Positions 40,292 to 50,340 are shown, counted from the first letter of the stretch. The stretch: 64,000 bases of DNA from Flammeovirga sp. SJP92 (GCF_001583495.1 NZ_LQAQ01000046.1:1-64000); one strand, 5' to 3'. Made by a program: numbers and translations. The notes: generated from the sequence alone by a model not told the origin.

Positions 40292-42925
40292 TTATTTCAC
40301 AACCTCAACCATAGTTTGTTGAAGGTGCTTAAATCTCAAGTTATTCTTTGAAATTTTCTCGTTTTTGCGACTTGAAATTAATACCTCTACTTTTTGATTT
40401 GGTAAGACGTCAAAGTAGTTGTCCGTCAATTCTGCTTGTTCTTGATTTACTTCAATAAATAAATTCTTAACCAACTGATCAGATGAGACCGTCACTAACA
40501 AATCATTACCTTTCTCAGTAAATGCAAATTCTACTTTAGGTTGAGGTAAATTCAATTCTTTCTGCAATACAAAATAATGATAATCTGTATCTACTACCTC
40601 TTCTTTATTTTTTAGAGTAGTCACCAATAGGATTTCATCAGATTTACTTTGTTTTATGATTTCAGCTATAGGGTTTGAAAATACCTCAGCTGTATTATTT
40701 GCATTAATAGATTTGATTGTTTTCGAAATATCAAATAATATTTTCCCTTCAAAATTCATCAATTTGATATTCAATTCTGATTCATTTGCAACATCAATAT
40801 CAGAAGCAATTTTCACCGAAAGCTTTTCATCATCATGATTCACAATCAATGAAGTATTCTTATTTACGTCCTTAGCAAAATACTGTAAGGCTTTCCATTC
40901 ACCATAAAAATCCATGGAAGACCAAGAAGCTACAGGCCAACAATCATTGAGTTGCCAATACAAAGAACCCATACAATAAGGCATTTTTTCTCTATGTGCC
41001 TGTATTGCTGAATAAATACTTTCCGCTTGTAAAAGTTGCCCAACATAAAGGAAATCCTCAAAATCAGTAGGCACTTGATAATGATCTTCCATGTATTTTT
41101 TGATTCTCAAATTACCAATGCCACTTCTTTGGTGAGATGCCATCACTTCAGACTCAATATCATAATCCTCTGGAATAGTATATTTCTTCACCGATTTGAA
41201 TTCAGGGAAAGATTGGAAACCGTATTCACTCATAAAACGTCCAATGTATTTTCTGAAATCTGAGAAGGGATGTTCACCGTGCCAAACACCCCAATAGTGC
41301 ATATCTCCAGAACGATGCTCATAATGTGCTATTTCACCATCACCTCCAGTAGGAGAAGAACGCCAGTAGAATTGATCATCCGTATATTCAGCTACTACTT
41401 CAGGCAATAACTCATGGAACACTTTTTCATAATCACCCCAAATGTCTTTTCGTTGTACAGGAGTGTATTGTTGTTTCCAACCCCAACCCATATCTTCACG
41501 ACCTGGAGCCCAAGCCATTTCCATTTCATTATTACCACACCAAAGGGCAATACTTGCATGATTTCTCAATCGTTTTACATTATCAATCGCTTCCTGTTTC
41601 ACACTTTCTAAAAAGGCTTTGTCACCAGGGTACATCGAACAGGCAAACATAAAGTCCTGCCAAACTAAAATACCTTTTTCATCACATAAATCATAGAAAA
41701 TGTCATTTTCATAAATACCGCCACCCCAAACTCTAAGCATGTTCATATTGGCATCCAAAGTAGACTGAATCATATGATGGTAAGTAGAGTCTGAAACTCT
41801 AGGGAGGAATAAATCATTAGGAATATAGTTGGCACCTTTGGCAAATACAGGGCGACCATTTACTTCAAAATAGAAACTTTTCCCTTTGCCGTCTTCATCC
41901 GGTTTTTGCACAACTTTGATGGTTCTTAGTCCAATTCTCTCTTTGTGAATGTCTAATAATTCAGCATCTTCATAAAGCTCAATTTCCAATTGATATAAAT
42001 GTGGTTCACCCAAATTAGCAGGCCACCATAACTCTGGGTTTTCAATGGTAAATTGTTGAGAAATAGAAGTTGCATTAGCTTCAGATGTAGTTTCGTTCAC
42101 TACTTTACCATCAATTTTAGCCACTACTTTCAATGCCTTTTTTGAAGGTTGATCTAATGCCGTTATAATGGTTAAATCTGCTTTCTCTTGATTTGTGTTT
42201 TGATGTACTAATACATTGTCAATCTTATTATTATCCCATAACTGAACCGTTACATCTCTCCAAATACCTGAGGTAACTAACCTAGGACCCCAATCCCAAC
42301 CATAATGATAACCCGCTTTACGCGTGAAAATAGAAACTTGTTTATCACCTAATTCACCAATTTCAGATTGATCATTGACAGCAGGAAGGCCATAACCATG
42401 CTTTTCTAATTCTTCTAATCCTTTTTGAATAGGAGACTCCAACACCACTCTTAAAGTATTTTGACCTTCTGTAATAAATGGTTTGATGTCAAAATCCCAT
42501 TCTATAAACATATTGTCAGTTTCTCCCACTTTGTGATCATTGATATAGACAATGCCATACGTATCAATTCCATCAAAATGAAGATGGATATGTTGATTAT
42601 TTAAAGAAGATTGTTCAATGTTGAATGTCGTTTTATATTCCCAGTCTACTTTATCAATCCATTGTACATCTCTTTCATTCATGCGGTAATAAGGATCTTC
42701 AATTTTACCATTATTCATAAGGTCCGTGTGTACAGTTCCCGGTACCTCCGCTTTCATCCACTCTGACTTTTCGACTTGTTTAAATTCCCAATGATCCAAT
42801 AGGGAAATGGTTTGTTTATTCATTTTAGTATTTTGATTTACTTTATGACAAGAGGTTAAAAAAGTTAAGCTAATACTTAATATAGCTGTGATCAGTTGTA
42901 GTTGGTAGTATTTAGACATCGGCAT
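40292..42925 (-). CDS. GH2 beta-mannosidase, lipoprotein
   Basis: An 877-residue glycoside hydrolase family 2 enzyme: lipobox LTSC (C26), jelly-roll domain (about 40-225), immunoglobulin-like domain (about 235-340), TIM barrel (about 345-690) and C-terminal beta domains. The acid/base is E467 in WCGNNE and the nucleophile is E567 in FMSEYGFQSFPE, both fitting GH2 beta-mannosidases rather than galactosidases. It removes terminal beta-mannose from mannan or N-glycan fragments, probably in the periplasm or at the outer membrane. First gene of the three-gene mannoside unit. Translation may start at 42925 or, more likely, at the second ATG, 42919. Confidence 0.9.
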   Translation of the reverse strand: MPMSKYYQLQLITAILSISLTFLTSCHKVNQNTKMNKQTISLLDHWEFKQVEKSEWMKAEVPGTVHTDLMNNGKIEDPYYRMNERDVQWIDKVDWEYKTTFNIEQSSLNNQHIHLHFDGIDTYGIVYINDHKVGETDNMFIEWDFDIKPFITEGQNTLRVVLESPIQKGLEELEKHGYGLPAVNDQSEIGELGDKQVSIFTRKAGYHYGWDWGPRLVTSGIWRDVTVQLWDNNKIDNVLVHQNTNQEKADLTIITALDQPSKKALKVVAKIDGKVVNETTSEANATSISQQFTIENPELWWPANLGEPHLYQLEIELYEDAELLDIHKERIGLRTIKVVQKPDEDGKGKSFYFEVNGRPVFAKGANYIPNDLFLPRVSDSTYHHMIQSTLDANMNMLRVWGGGIYENDIFYDLCDEKGILVWQDFMFACSMYPGDKAFLESVKQEAIDNVKRLRNHASIALWCGNNEMEMAWAPGREDMGWGWKQQYTPVQRKDIWGDYEKVFHELLPEVVAEYTDDQFYWRSSPTGGDGEIAHYEHRSGDMHYWGVWHGEHPFSDFRKYIGRFMSEYGFQSFPEFKSVKKYTIPEDYDIESEVMASHQRSGIGNLRIKKYMEDHYQVPTDFEDFLYVGQLLQAESIYSAIQAHREKMPYCMGSLYWQLNDCWPVASWSSMDFYGEWKALQYFAKDVNKNTSLIVNHDDEKLSVKIASDIDVANESELNIKLMNFEGKILFDISKTIKSINANNTAEVFSNPIAEIIKQSKSDEILLVTTLKNKEEVVDTDYHYFVLQKELNLPQPKVEFAFTEKGNDLLVTVSSDQLVKNLFIEVNQEQAELTDNYFDVLPNQKVEVLISSRKNEKISKNNLRFKHLQQTMVEVVK

Positions 42926-43597
42926 ACTTATTAAATTAAAAAGTTAGAATTGTATCTATTACAAATCTATTCGAGAAGGATAGGAGGAATAGGTAAATTT
43001 TATTTTAAAAGCGGTATTTCAAAAGAGAAACGGTAAAAATGTATCTTTTAAATAGGTAATTATTTATCATTTTTGATAAATATGGCACTGCTTAGAGGAT
43101 GTTACTATTGAATGAAAAAGACTTTCAAATGAGTTAATTATTTGAAAGTCTTGTGTTTTGGAATTATATATAATTAACTGTATAGATAAATTATCGATCT
43201 CCATAATTGAGACCATACTAGCTTTCACCTAAACTAGCCCCATTTTCATTACAACTCTATTATTTACTTTAATAAAGCTCCAAAAGCTCTGTGCCTAAGT
43301 AAGATGAATTTGATTTTAAACAATAAACAAACCTTTACCTCAAGTAGGTCCATCCCTTTTAGTTTTATTTTTTTGTCTTTTTTTGACTAAAAGTGAGGTA
43401 AGTACACACTTTTATTACATACACAATAGGGATAATAAATTGCACTGATCTAATATTTTAATACTATTTCGAGGTTTCAATAACATTTTATATGGTAATT
43501 CACTGATTCAGTTTACATAAGTAATTTCTCTCTGATGAATTATTATTACTCAACTAAGGTTTTAGAGGTGTGTTCGATAATATTAGAAAATAACCTT
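42926..43597. other. 672-bp intergenic gap between divergent genes
   Basis: AT-rich; presumably carries the promoters of the mannosidase and LruC genes. I see one small inverted repeat (CTTTCAAATGAGTTAATT with ATTTGAAAG, about 43122-43151) that could be a short terminator-like hairpin without a gene before it. No TAnnTTTG box, RNA gene or array was recognised with confidence. Confidence 0.4.
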
Positions 43598-45604
43598 ATG
43601 AAGACCCAATATCTGAAATACCTATTACCACTGCTTCTCTTCTGGTCTTGTACAACGACCATCAACGAAGACGCACCCACAATAGTGGATGATGACGATC
43701 AAGATGCTAATTCAAGCTTTGCTGACGTAACTGTACCTGAAGGTTTCAATTATGAAACAAACAGAGACTTACATATTAAAGTAACATCACCAAACTATCC
43801 AAAAAAAAGTATGTTGCGTCTATATTATGTAGACAACAACGATCAAAAGGTCGAAATTCAAAATGCTGTTTCAAGTGATGAAGGAGCATTTCTTACAAAA
43901 ATCACAGTTCCCTCTTATGTAGAGAAACTTTACATGACAAAAAATGCTGTTGGTTTGATCTGGGAAGAGGAAGTAGATGTCGTTTCCAATTACTTGAGTT
44001 TTACTTTTGATGAAAATTCAAATGTGATAGATGCTTTTGCTTATGATCAATTTTCATCCAACCAAAGAACAAAAAATGCTTGTGAAGATTATTTGGTAGC
44101 TATAAATGGAAAAGGTAAAGCATTTACTATCCACCAAGAAAACGATTACAACCTCGTAGAATATCCTGATATCTATGAGAAAAGCTACGCAATGGCTTAC
44201 GATCAAGAAAATGACATCATGTATTATGACGTAAAAGGAAACCTTTACAGCCATACACTATCAACAGGTGTTTCTGTGTTGATCGATACAATGAGAACAA
44301 TTGATACAAATTTAAATAATGGTTACCCAAGAATGACACTAAAGGATGGCAAATTATACATAGGGACCAAAGGTGCATACGCTATTCTTGATCCAGCTAC
44401 CGGTGCTGTTCTTAAAAATATCACTGTTCAAAACCTTCCAGACAACAAAAATGCGGGTGGTGATTTAGTTTTTGACTCGAAAGGAGATTTATATCAAGCA
44501 TGTAGTGGTGGTTTATACAGATTAGATATGAATTCTGATACTACCGTTTATACAGCAACAAGAATCAGTGCTGATAATTTCCCATATTATTTAACAGGTG
44601 TAGCCATTGATCGCTTTGATAATATTTATGTTTCTACAAACGGAAAGAATTCCAAAATTATCAGAATGGATAAAAATGATGGCTCATATGCCATTGTAAA
44701 AAGGTTTACACGAAATATTAATGATTTAGCGGCATTTATCTGCTCTGAAGATGATTTTGTAAGTGATGATGCCGATGGTGATGGTATTAGCGATGGATTT
44801 GATGAATTTCCTAACGATTCAACAATGGCATTCAATAATTTCTATCCAGGTAGAAATGGTTTTGGCACATATGCTTTTGAAGATTTATATCCGAATGAAG
44901 GTGACTATGACTTCAATGATGTAATTGTCCACTACAGACATAATTATATTACAAATGCTAGAAATGAAGTAGTGAAGGTAAAAACAAAATATGTTGCTAA
45001 AAGTGTGAAAGCAGCTTTTAATTCTGGTTTTGGAATTGCCATGCCATTCCACATCGATTCTCTAGCCTCAGTAACTGGATCTGTAATAAACACCAACCTT
45101 GTATCATTGAATGGGAAAGGAACTGAAACAGGCGTGAGTGATGATCATCCTGTAATTATTGTATTTGATAATCAAAATGCCATTGTTAAAAATACAGGAG
45201 ACATCAAATTCAGCGACCCTATTGATATGGAAATGGTCTTTACTTCACCTATTTCAGTAGAAACATTAGGTTTTGCAGATTTCAACCCATTCATTTTTGC
45301 TCAAGAAAGAGCAAGGGAAATCCATTTACCTGGCCACGAACCAACCATCAAATTTAATACTGCTTACAGAACAGCCGGTGTTGATGCTGGTGACTATAGA
45401 ACTGGTTCAGGACACCCTTGGGGCTTAAGTATTACACACAAGTTTCATCCTCCAAAAGAGAATATAGACATCACAATAGCTTATAACAACTTTGTCAGAT
45501 TTGTTACTTCAAATGGTTTATCCTTCAGAAACTGGTATACCGATGATGAAGGGAATAGAAATACAGATAAAATGTATTTAGACCTTGAAGAAGTTGAAGA
45601 ATAG
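43598..45604 (+). CDS. LruC-domain lipoprotein
   Basis: A 668-residue lipoprotein from the ATG at 43598, which gives a clear signal with lipobox FWSC (the frame extends 21 codons upstream without a signal). A beta-propeller-like region covers about 150-380. A calcium-binding repeat, DADGDGISDGFDEFPND, near residue 390 leads into the LruC domain (NNFYPGRNGFGTYAFEDLYP, then YDFNDVIVHYRHNY) that fills the C-terminal third. LruC proteins are surface lipoproteins of unknown function first noted in Leptospira. The gene stands alone with a good terminator. Confidence 0.85.
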   Translation: MKTQYLKYLLPLLLFWSCTTTINEDAPTIVDDDDQDANSSFADVTVPEGFNYETNRDLHIKVTSPNYPKKSMLRLYYVDNNDQKVEIQNAVSSDEGAFLTKITVPSYVEKLYMTKNAVGLIWEEEVDVVSNYLSFTFDENSNVIDAFAYDQFSSNQRTKNACEDYLVAINGKGKAFTIHQENDYNLVEYPDIYEKSYAMAYDQENDIMYYDVKGNLYSHTLSTGVSVLIDTMRTIDTNLNNGYPRMTLKDGKLYIGTKGAYAILDPATGAVLKNITVQNLPDNKNAGGDLVFDSKGDLYQACSGGLYRLDMNSDTTVYTATRISADNFPYYLTGVAIDRFDNIYVSTNGKNSKIIRMDKNDGSYAIVKRFTRNINDLAAFICSEDDFVSDDADGDGISDGFDEFPNDSTMAFNNFYPGRNGFGTYAFEDLYPNEGDYDFNDVIVHYRHNYITNARNEVVKVKTKYVAKSVKAAFNSGFGIAMPFHIDSLASVTGSVINTNLVSLNGKGTETGVSDDHPVIIVFDNQNAIVKNTGDIKFSDPIDMEMVFTSPISVETLGFADFNPFIFAQERAREIHLPGHEPTIKFNTAYRTAGVDAGDYRTGSGHPWGLSITHKFHPPKENIDITIAYNNFVRFVTSNGLSFRNWYTDDEGNRNTDKMYLDLEEVEE

Positions 45605-45633
45605 ATTTCAAGTTTCATAATGTGTAATGGAAA

Positions 45634-45660
45634 GGCCATCATAATTTGATGGTCTTTTTT
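45634..45660 (+). terminator. Rho-independent terminator of the LruC gene
   Basis: An 8-bp stem with one G-U pair (45634-45641 with 45647-45654), 5-nt loop, then six T. Confidence 0.9.
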
Positions 45661-45688
45661 CATACCTTCTAATAAACTAAAAATATTC

Positions 45689-45729
45689 ATGCAGTACTAT
45701 AGTGCCAATATTATTCTATAGTACTGCAT
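45689..45729. repeat. 13-bp perfect inverted repeat in a gene-poor gap
   Basis: ATGCAGTACTATA (45689-45701) and its reverse complement (45717-45729), 15-nt loop, no T-run. It lies in a 536-bp gap (45605-46140) that otherwise shows only the two terminators at its ends. Could be a protein-binding site or a remnant of a small mobile element. Confidence 0.6.
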
Positions 45730-46074
45730 ATGATTTCACAACAAATAATACTTATTCTAGTATATTTATTGAAAGGCTATAGAAATACTATCCAATTACT
45801 TATCAGAAAGGCCATAGACATGCCAAGGTGTATCATCATTATACCACTCTTATTATTAGAGAGATAATAAAGGTATTAAAATATACTTACACCAATTATT
45901 GATTTATTAGTCTAAAAATAGATCATATGTGAAAAGTAATAAATCATGAAAATGTCTTTTTAAAAAAAAGTTATAGCACATTCAAAACCGTGATAATAAT
46001 AGATCTAATCTAACAGAATATCTTACCCATGCTAAAATGCTAAAGATCTACCTATGTTTTCCTCATTTTGGATT

Positions 46075-46109
46075 AAAAAAGCCCCGTTTTCTTTTTCAAA
46101 AACGAGGCT
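46075..46109 (-). terminator. Rho-independent terminator of the receiver-sugar transferase gene
   Basis: A stem of about 11 bp with one wobble (46080-46090 with 46099-46109) and, on the minus strand, six T after it (46080-46075). Confidence 0.88.
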
Positions 46110-46140
46110 GGTTCTCTATTTAAAATACATCAGTATTAAT

Positions 46141-47292
46141 TTACTCTTCCTTTTGCATCATAGCTGGTAATGTCTTAAATATCAATTTAAAATCCATAAT
46201 AGTATTTCGAGTTCCTGCGTATTTATTATCCAATTTCATACGTTTATCACTGTTCATAAATGGATCTACAGATTTTTGTATTTGCCAAAGTCCAGTAATA
46301 CCTGCTGGAGTACTGAATCTTTCTACAGTATTATCAGTCGTCAATTTTTCTGCCTCATACAATGGTAGAGGTCTGTTTCCTACAACTGACATTTGACCTA
46401 GCAATACATTGACCAACTGAGGCAGTTCATCCAAACTCGTTTTTCTTATGATAGATCCAACTTTTGTAATTCTTGGATCATTTTCTAGTTTGAAAAAAGT
46501 AGATTGATTTTTCTTTGCTTTGTAAATTTTTTCATCGATCATAAAACCGTCATCACCTGTGATCATAGTCCCAGATGCCGTAACTGTATTTGCATCAAAA
46601 GTATCAGTGTAGCTATTTTCCTTCATTAGTCCTTCAACCAATTGATCAGCATTCACCTTCATTGACCTGAATTTCAGAAATGGAATAATCTCATAATCTC
46701 TCCCTATTCTTTTTGAGACATAAAAGATAGGGCCAGGATTTTCAATGTAAATAGCAATGGCTATTAGAAGGTAAATTGGTAAGAGACAAATCATTAGTGA
46801 TAAAGAAAACACAATATCAAATCCACGTTTCCCTATCAGGCTTTTATTTTCATAAATAAAATTTAGAGTCTCAGCAAATGTTTTCCTTTTCTCTACCTCC
46901 ACTTTCACTTGTTCCTTGTACTTTCTGTAACGGTTCAGTACGTTTTTGATTCTGACATCTAGTTCAGATGGATTAAAGGGCTTGGAGATATAGTCATCAA
47001 CACCAAGGTTAAGTACTTGTATTTTTTTGGCCGATGCATCTTCTGCTGATAGTGTGATAATAGGTAAATGTGACTTAAGGGGATTATCTTTCACTGTTTC
47101 AATAAACGTAATTCCAGATTCATTTTTCAGATTAATATCCGTAATCACCAAATCAATCTGATGCTTATCCAAAATTGATAGTGCTTCTTCAATAGTACTT
47201 GAACAATAAACAGTGTATTTTTTAGACAATAGGTTTCTAACAAACTTTTGCATGAACCTGTCATCATCCAAAAGTAATATTTCGTTAAACAT
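46141..47292 (-). CDS. Response regulator receiver fused to a bacterial sugar transferase
   Basis: A 383-residue two-domain protein. Residues 1-125 are a CheY-like receiver with acidic pocket D10/D11, phospho-acceptor D52, T80 and K104. Residues about 150-383 are a polyprenyl-phosphate sugar phosphotransferase (PF02397 type): one membrane segment (160-182), the PFLKFRSM motif (205-211), TSLDELPQL with D288/E289, and GITGLWQI. Such enzymes start exopolysaccharide or O-antigen synthesis by placing the first sugar on undecaprenyl phosphate. An insertion of about 45 residues (215-262) interrupts the catalytic domain. Direct phospho-control of polysaccharide initiation is inferred. Two single-domain receivers follow divergently. 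Confidence 0.92.
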   Translation of the reverse strand: MFNEILLLDDDRFMQKFVRNLLSKKYTVYCSSTIEEALSILDKHQIDLVITDINLKNESGITFIETVKDNPLKSHLPIITLSAEDASAKKIQVLNLGVDDYISKPFNPSELDVRIKNVLNRYRKYKEQVKVEVEKRKTFAETLNFIYENKSLIGKRGFDIVFSLSLMICLLPIYLLIAIAIYIENPGPIFYVSKRIGRDYEIIPFLKFRSMKVNADQLVEGLMKENSYTDTFDANTVTASGTMITGDDGFMIDEKIYKAKKNQSTFFKLENDPRITKVGSIIRKTSLDELPQLVNVLLGQMSVVGNRPLPLYEAEKLTTDNTVERFSTPAGITGLWQIQKSVDPFMNSDKRMKLDNKYAGTRNTIMDFKLIFKTLPAMMQKEE

Positions 47293-47519
47293 ATTAGGTT
47301 ATTTGAGTTAATAAAACGCCTTATACCAGCTATTCGTTTCAACACAATCCTTCTAAAATAAGTTCTATTCTTACATCATTTTTCTGAGAGTTAACATTGG
47401 TATTCCACCTAGAATAATTGATAATAGCACTTTTTGTGAAATGTCTTGTATTTATATATTAAAGACACAACTATCATCAATTAAGATTGTTATATTCCCA
47501 TAGTACATTTTTTTACATA

Positions 47520-47969
47520 ATGAGAAAATCAATCTTAGTTGTAGATGATGATCTATTTATCAGAGACATCACTTCACATGTTTTGGGAGTAGACAATGAC
47601 ATTTTATTAGCTCAAGACGTGGAAAATGCAAGGAATATTATTGAGAATAAGAACGTTGATCTTATTCTATTAGATATAAAATTAGAGAAGGAATCAAGTG
47701 AATCTCTATTTGATGACATCCACCAAAAAAAAGAAAAAGAAATACCAGTTATTGTATTTTCAAGCAACCAAGACCCTATTATAAAGGACAATTATATTGA
47801 CCATGGAATAGCTGATTATATTCAAAAACCCTTTAACATGAACGAACTTGAAATCAGAATCAAAGATGTTCTCATACAAGACAACCCTCCTAAAATGCAA
47901 AAAAAGAAAGATACATTTCAATTTAGAAGGTGGCTCATCAACTTAATTAAGTTCAAAAAATCAGCATAA
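47520..47969 (+). CDS. Single-domain response regulator (CheY-like)
   Basis: A 149-residue receiver: acidic D10/D11, phospho-acceptor D52, S81 and K103, then a ~30-residue basic tail rich in lysine and ending in RRWLINLIKFKKSA. The start at 47520 is chosen because it puts the core strand directly at the N-terminus; the frame runs 11 codons further up without match. Close in sequence to the receiver of the fusion protein encoded divergently and to the receiver at 48063. No DNA-binding output domain, so it likely acts by protein contact, perhaps as a phosphate sink or partner in the same relay. Confidence 0.9.
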   Translation: MRKSILVVDDDLFIRDITSHVLGVDNDILLAQDVENARNIIENKNVDLILLDIKLEKESSESLFDDIHQKKEKEIPVIVFSSNQDPIIKDNYIDHGIADYIQKPFNMNELEIRIKDVLIQDNPPKMQKKKDTFQFRRWLINLIKFKKSA

Positions 47970-48062
47970 TTATCAATTTGTTAATATTAAAATTTATTGA
48001 ACTTATAAAATACTATTGATGTTCTAGAAGTAAAATAACCTCACAAACCCAAATCAGCATTT

Positions 48063-48554
48063 ATGAAGTACCCTATACTTATCATAGAAGACGATCAGTT
48101 TATGCGTGAATTAACAATTAACACGCTAAAAGATAAATATGAAGTATTTTCTGCTCAGACATTAGATGAAGCAAAGCAGATACTCAAAAAGGAATTAATA
48201 AAATTAGTGCTTACTGATTTAAACCTAGATCAGGAAACTACTTTTGACTTTATCCTCAACTTAAGAAAATCACCAAATTACACTGATATTCCAATTCTTG
48301 TTTATTCTGGACAATTTGATTTGGCTCAGAAAGGAGAATTATTGAACAAAGGAGTAGCTGGATTTATAGAAAAGCCAGTCTCACTAAATGAACTTCAAAT
48401 CAGAATTGATAACTCTATTACTCATTATGCGAAAATTTGCAGAATAAAAATGAGTAAGAAAAAGTTTGTACCTGTTCCTGAAGAAAAAACAAGTTCAATT
48501 GGAGAACGGGTGAATCTCTTAAGAAAAAATTTTTACAATACACTGTTCACATAA
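48063..48554 (+). CDS. Single-domain response regulator (CheY-like)
   Basis: A 163-residue receiver with acidic E9/D10/D11, phospho-acceptor D52, S82 and K104, followed by a basic C-terminal tail of about 35 residues without recognised domain. It lies 93 bp after the receiver at 47520, same strand. No histidine kinase is encoded nearby, so the phospho-donor is elsewhere. The trio looks like a local duplication series around the sugar transferase fusion. Confidence 0.9.
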   Translation: MKYPILIIEDDQFMRELTINTLKDKYEVFSAQTLDEAKQILKKELIKLVLTDLNLDQETTFDFILNLRKSPNYTDIPILVYSGQFDLAQKGELLNKGVAGFIEKPVSLNELQIRIDNSITHYAKICRIKMSKKKFVPVPEEKTSSIGERVNLLRKNFYNTLFT

Positions 48555-48605
48555 AATAGTACTAGAAGATTTTTCAATAACCCAATTACTATTAATTTAA
48601 ATCAG

Positions 48606-48642
48606 AAATGAGCTCTACGTAATTCGTAGGCTCATTTTTTTT
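48606..48642 (+). terminator. Rho-independent terminator after the receiver genes
   Basis: A stem of about 13 bp with one bulge (48606-48619 with 48625-48637) ending in eight T from 48635. Confidence 0.85.
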
Positions 48643-48863
48643 ATTCATTTTTAAATCTAAGTACAAATTCAAAATTATCTAATGCTATTTATTGTTTTGC
48701 GATTACTGCCTTCAAAAAACTTTTGTTAGAACGACTATTAATACGTTTTTTAGCGTTATGCTTACAAAAAATATATTAGAATTAACTATGATTTATTTTT
48801 TGACTTAGTACTTAAAAAAACAAATTTCTGTTTTAGATGTATTTAATGTAAATAAAGTAAGTG

Positions 48864-48871
48864 TATCTTTG
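48864..48871 (+). promoter_or_regulatory. Probable -7 box of the cysM operon
   Basis: TATCTTTG fits TAnnTTTG and lies 60 bp before the cysM start codon. The rest of the 376-bp gap (48555-48930) is AT-rich with only the terminator above. Confidence 0.5.
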
Positions 48872-48930
48872 TTCAAATTATTCAAAGATTACTTTGTATT
48901 TGATCTCTAAACTATCAACAAATATTAATT

Positions 48931-49809
48931 ATGTCATCAGTATTATCTCTAGTAGGAAATACTCCATTAGTAAAGCTTGAAAAGCTTAATCCTAATCCTA
49001 ACGTTACAATTTATGCAAAATTGGAAGGACAAAACCCTGGTGGAAGTGTGAAAGATAGAGCCGCTTTTAATATGATCAATGAAGCAATTAAAAGTGGTGA
49101 GCTCAAAAAGGGAATGAAATTGATTGAAGCTACTAGTGGAAATACAGGAATAGCATTGGCCATGATGGCTTCTCTTTTTGGAGTTGAAATTGAATTGGTA
49201 ATGCCTGATAGTGCTACAATTGAAAGAGTAAAATCAATGAAGGCTTATGGTGCAAAAGTAACACTCACTCCTGCTGCGGTTTCTATGGAAGGTGCAAGGG
49301 ATTATGCTTTGAATAAAGTTAGAGAAGGTGGTCATCTGATGTTGAATCAGTTTGACAATCCAAATAACTACATGGCCCATTATAAAACTACTGGTCCTGA
49401 AATTTGGAGAGACACCAATCAAGAAATCACACATTTTGTTTCAGCCATGGGTACGACAGGAACCATAATGGGTACTTCAAAATTTTTGAAAGAACAATCC
49501 ACTGATATCACAATTGTAGGAACACAGCCCGCTGAAGGTGCAAGAATTCCAGGTATTAGGAGATGGCCTGAAGCATATTTACCTAAAATATTTGATGCGT
49601 CAAGAGTAGATAAAACCATTGATGTGAGCCAGGAAAATGCAACAGCAATGACACGAAAGCTAGCACTTGAAGAAGGTATTTTTGCTGGAATGAGCAGTGG
49701 TGGTTCAGCGTATGCAGCAATTGAAACGGCTAAAACAATTGACAAAGGCGTCATTGTATTTATTGTATGCGATAGAGGAGACAAATATTTATCAAGCGAT
49801 CTATTTTAA
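48931..49809 (+). CDS. cysM: Cysteine synthase B
   Basis: A 292-residue PLP-dependent O-acetylserine sulfhydrylase. PLP lysine K41 in GGSVKDRAA, substrate loop TSGNTG, PLP phosphate loop GTTGT, and a short C-terminus ending CDRGDKYLSSDLF; these and the short length separate CysM from the longer CysK. It makes cysteine from O-acetylserine and sulfide or thiosulfate. A DUF3347 lipoprotein gene follows 15 bp later and probably shares the transcript. Confidence 0.92.
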   Translation: MSSVLSLVGNTPLVKLEKLNPNPNVTIYAKLEGQNPGGSVKDRAAFNMINEAIKSGELKKGMKLIEATSGNTGIALAMMASLFGVEIELVMPDSATIERVKSMKAYGAKVTLTPAAVSMEGARDYALNKVREGGHLMLNQFDNPNNYMAHYKTTGPEIWRDTNQEITHFVSAMGTTGTIMGTSKFLKEQSTDITIVGTQPAEGARIPGIRRWPEAYLPKIFDASRVDKTIDVSQENATAMTRKLALEEGIFAGMSSGGSAYAAIETAKTIDKGVIVFIVCDRGDKYLSSDLF

Positions 49810-49824
49810 TTATATTATAAACCT

Positions 49825-50340
49825 ATGAGAACAATAGTATTATCATTCATTTTAGGAGCGTTCCTAATGAGCTGTGGGGGAGAGCAAAAGTCTCATCAAA
49901 AGCAAGAAACGGCTAAAGAAGAAGAGAAATTAACAGCAGTAGTATATGATGCTGATAAAGCAAAAGCACCTCAGGCTTATATGAAGTTATCGGAGTGCTT
50001 AATTGCCAGCAATCCTACAGCTGCTCAAACATATGCAAAGCGATTACAATCTGTTATGCCTACTGAAGGCACTGAGGAAGTAATGAAATCTATTGAGGCA
50101 ATTGCGAATACAGAAGATTTGGCGGCACAGCGTAAAAGCTTTGAAGCAGTAACCGCTTATTTCCTTGATATTGCTAAAAAAGGTGAAGCAGGAATGGACA
50201 TTTACTTGGTACATTGTCCAATGGCTTTCAACAACACAGGGGCTGATTGGTTAAGTGCTACAAAAGAAGTGGTAAACCCTTACTTCGGTGATGAAATGTT
50301 ACACTGTGGTAGAGTAATGGAAACAATCAAAGGAAAGTAA
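49825..50340 (+). CDS. DUF3347 lipoprotein
   Basis: A 171-residue lipoprotein, lipobox LMSC near residue 17. It carries a DUF3347 domain, recognisable by HCPMAFNNTGADWLSATKE and NPYFGDEMLHCG. This domain also occurs in periplasmic metal-handling proteins, and the conserved Cys and Met residues could bind copper; that is inference. Cotranscribed with cysM, 15 bp upstream. The pairing with cysteine synthesis may reflect thiol or metal stress. Confidence 0.88.
   Translation: MRTIVLSFILGAFLMSCGGEQKSHQKQETAKEEEKLTAVVYDADKAKAPQAYMKLSECLIASNPTAAQTYAKRLQSVMPTEGTEEVMKSIEAIANTEDLAAQRKSFEAVTAYFLDIAKKGEAGMDIYLVHCPMAFNNTGADWLSATKEVVNPYFGDEMLHCGRVMETIKGK

Noticed and set aside
43535-43597. Upstream start of the LruC lipoprotein
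   Set aside because: The added residues have no signal character, while the ATG at 43598 gives a clean lipoprotein signal.
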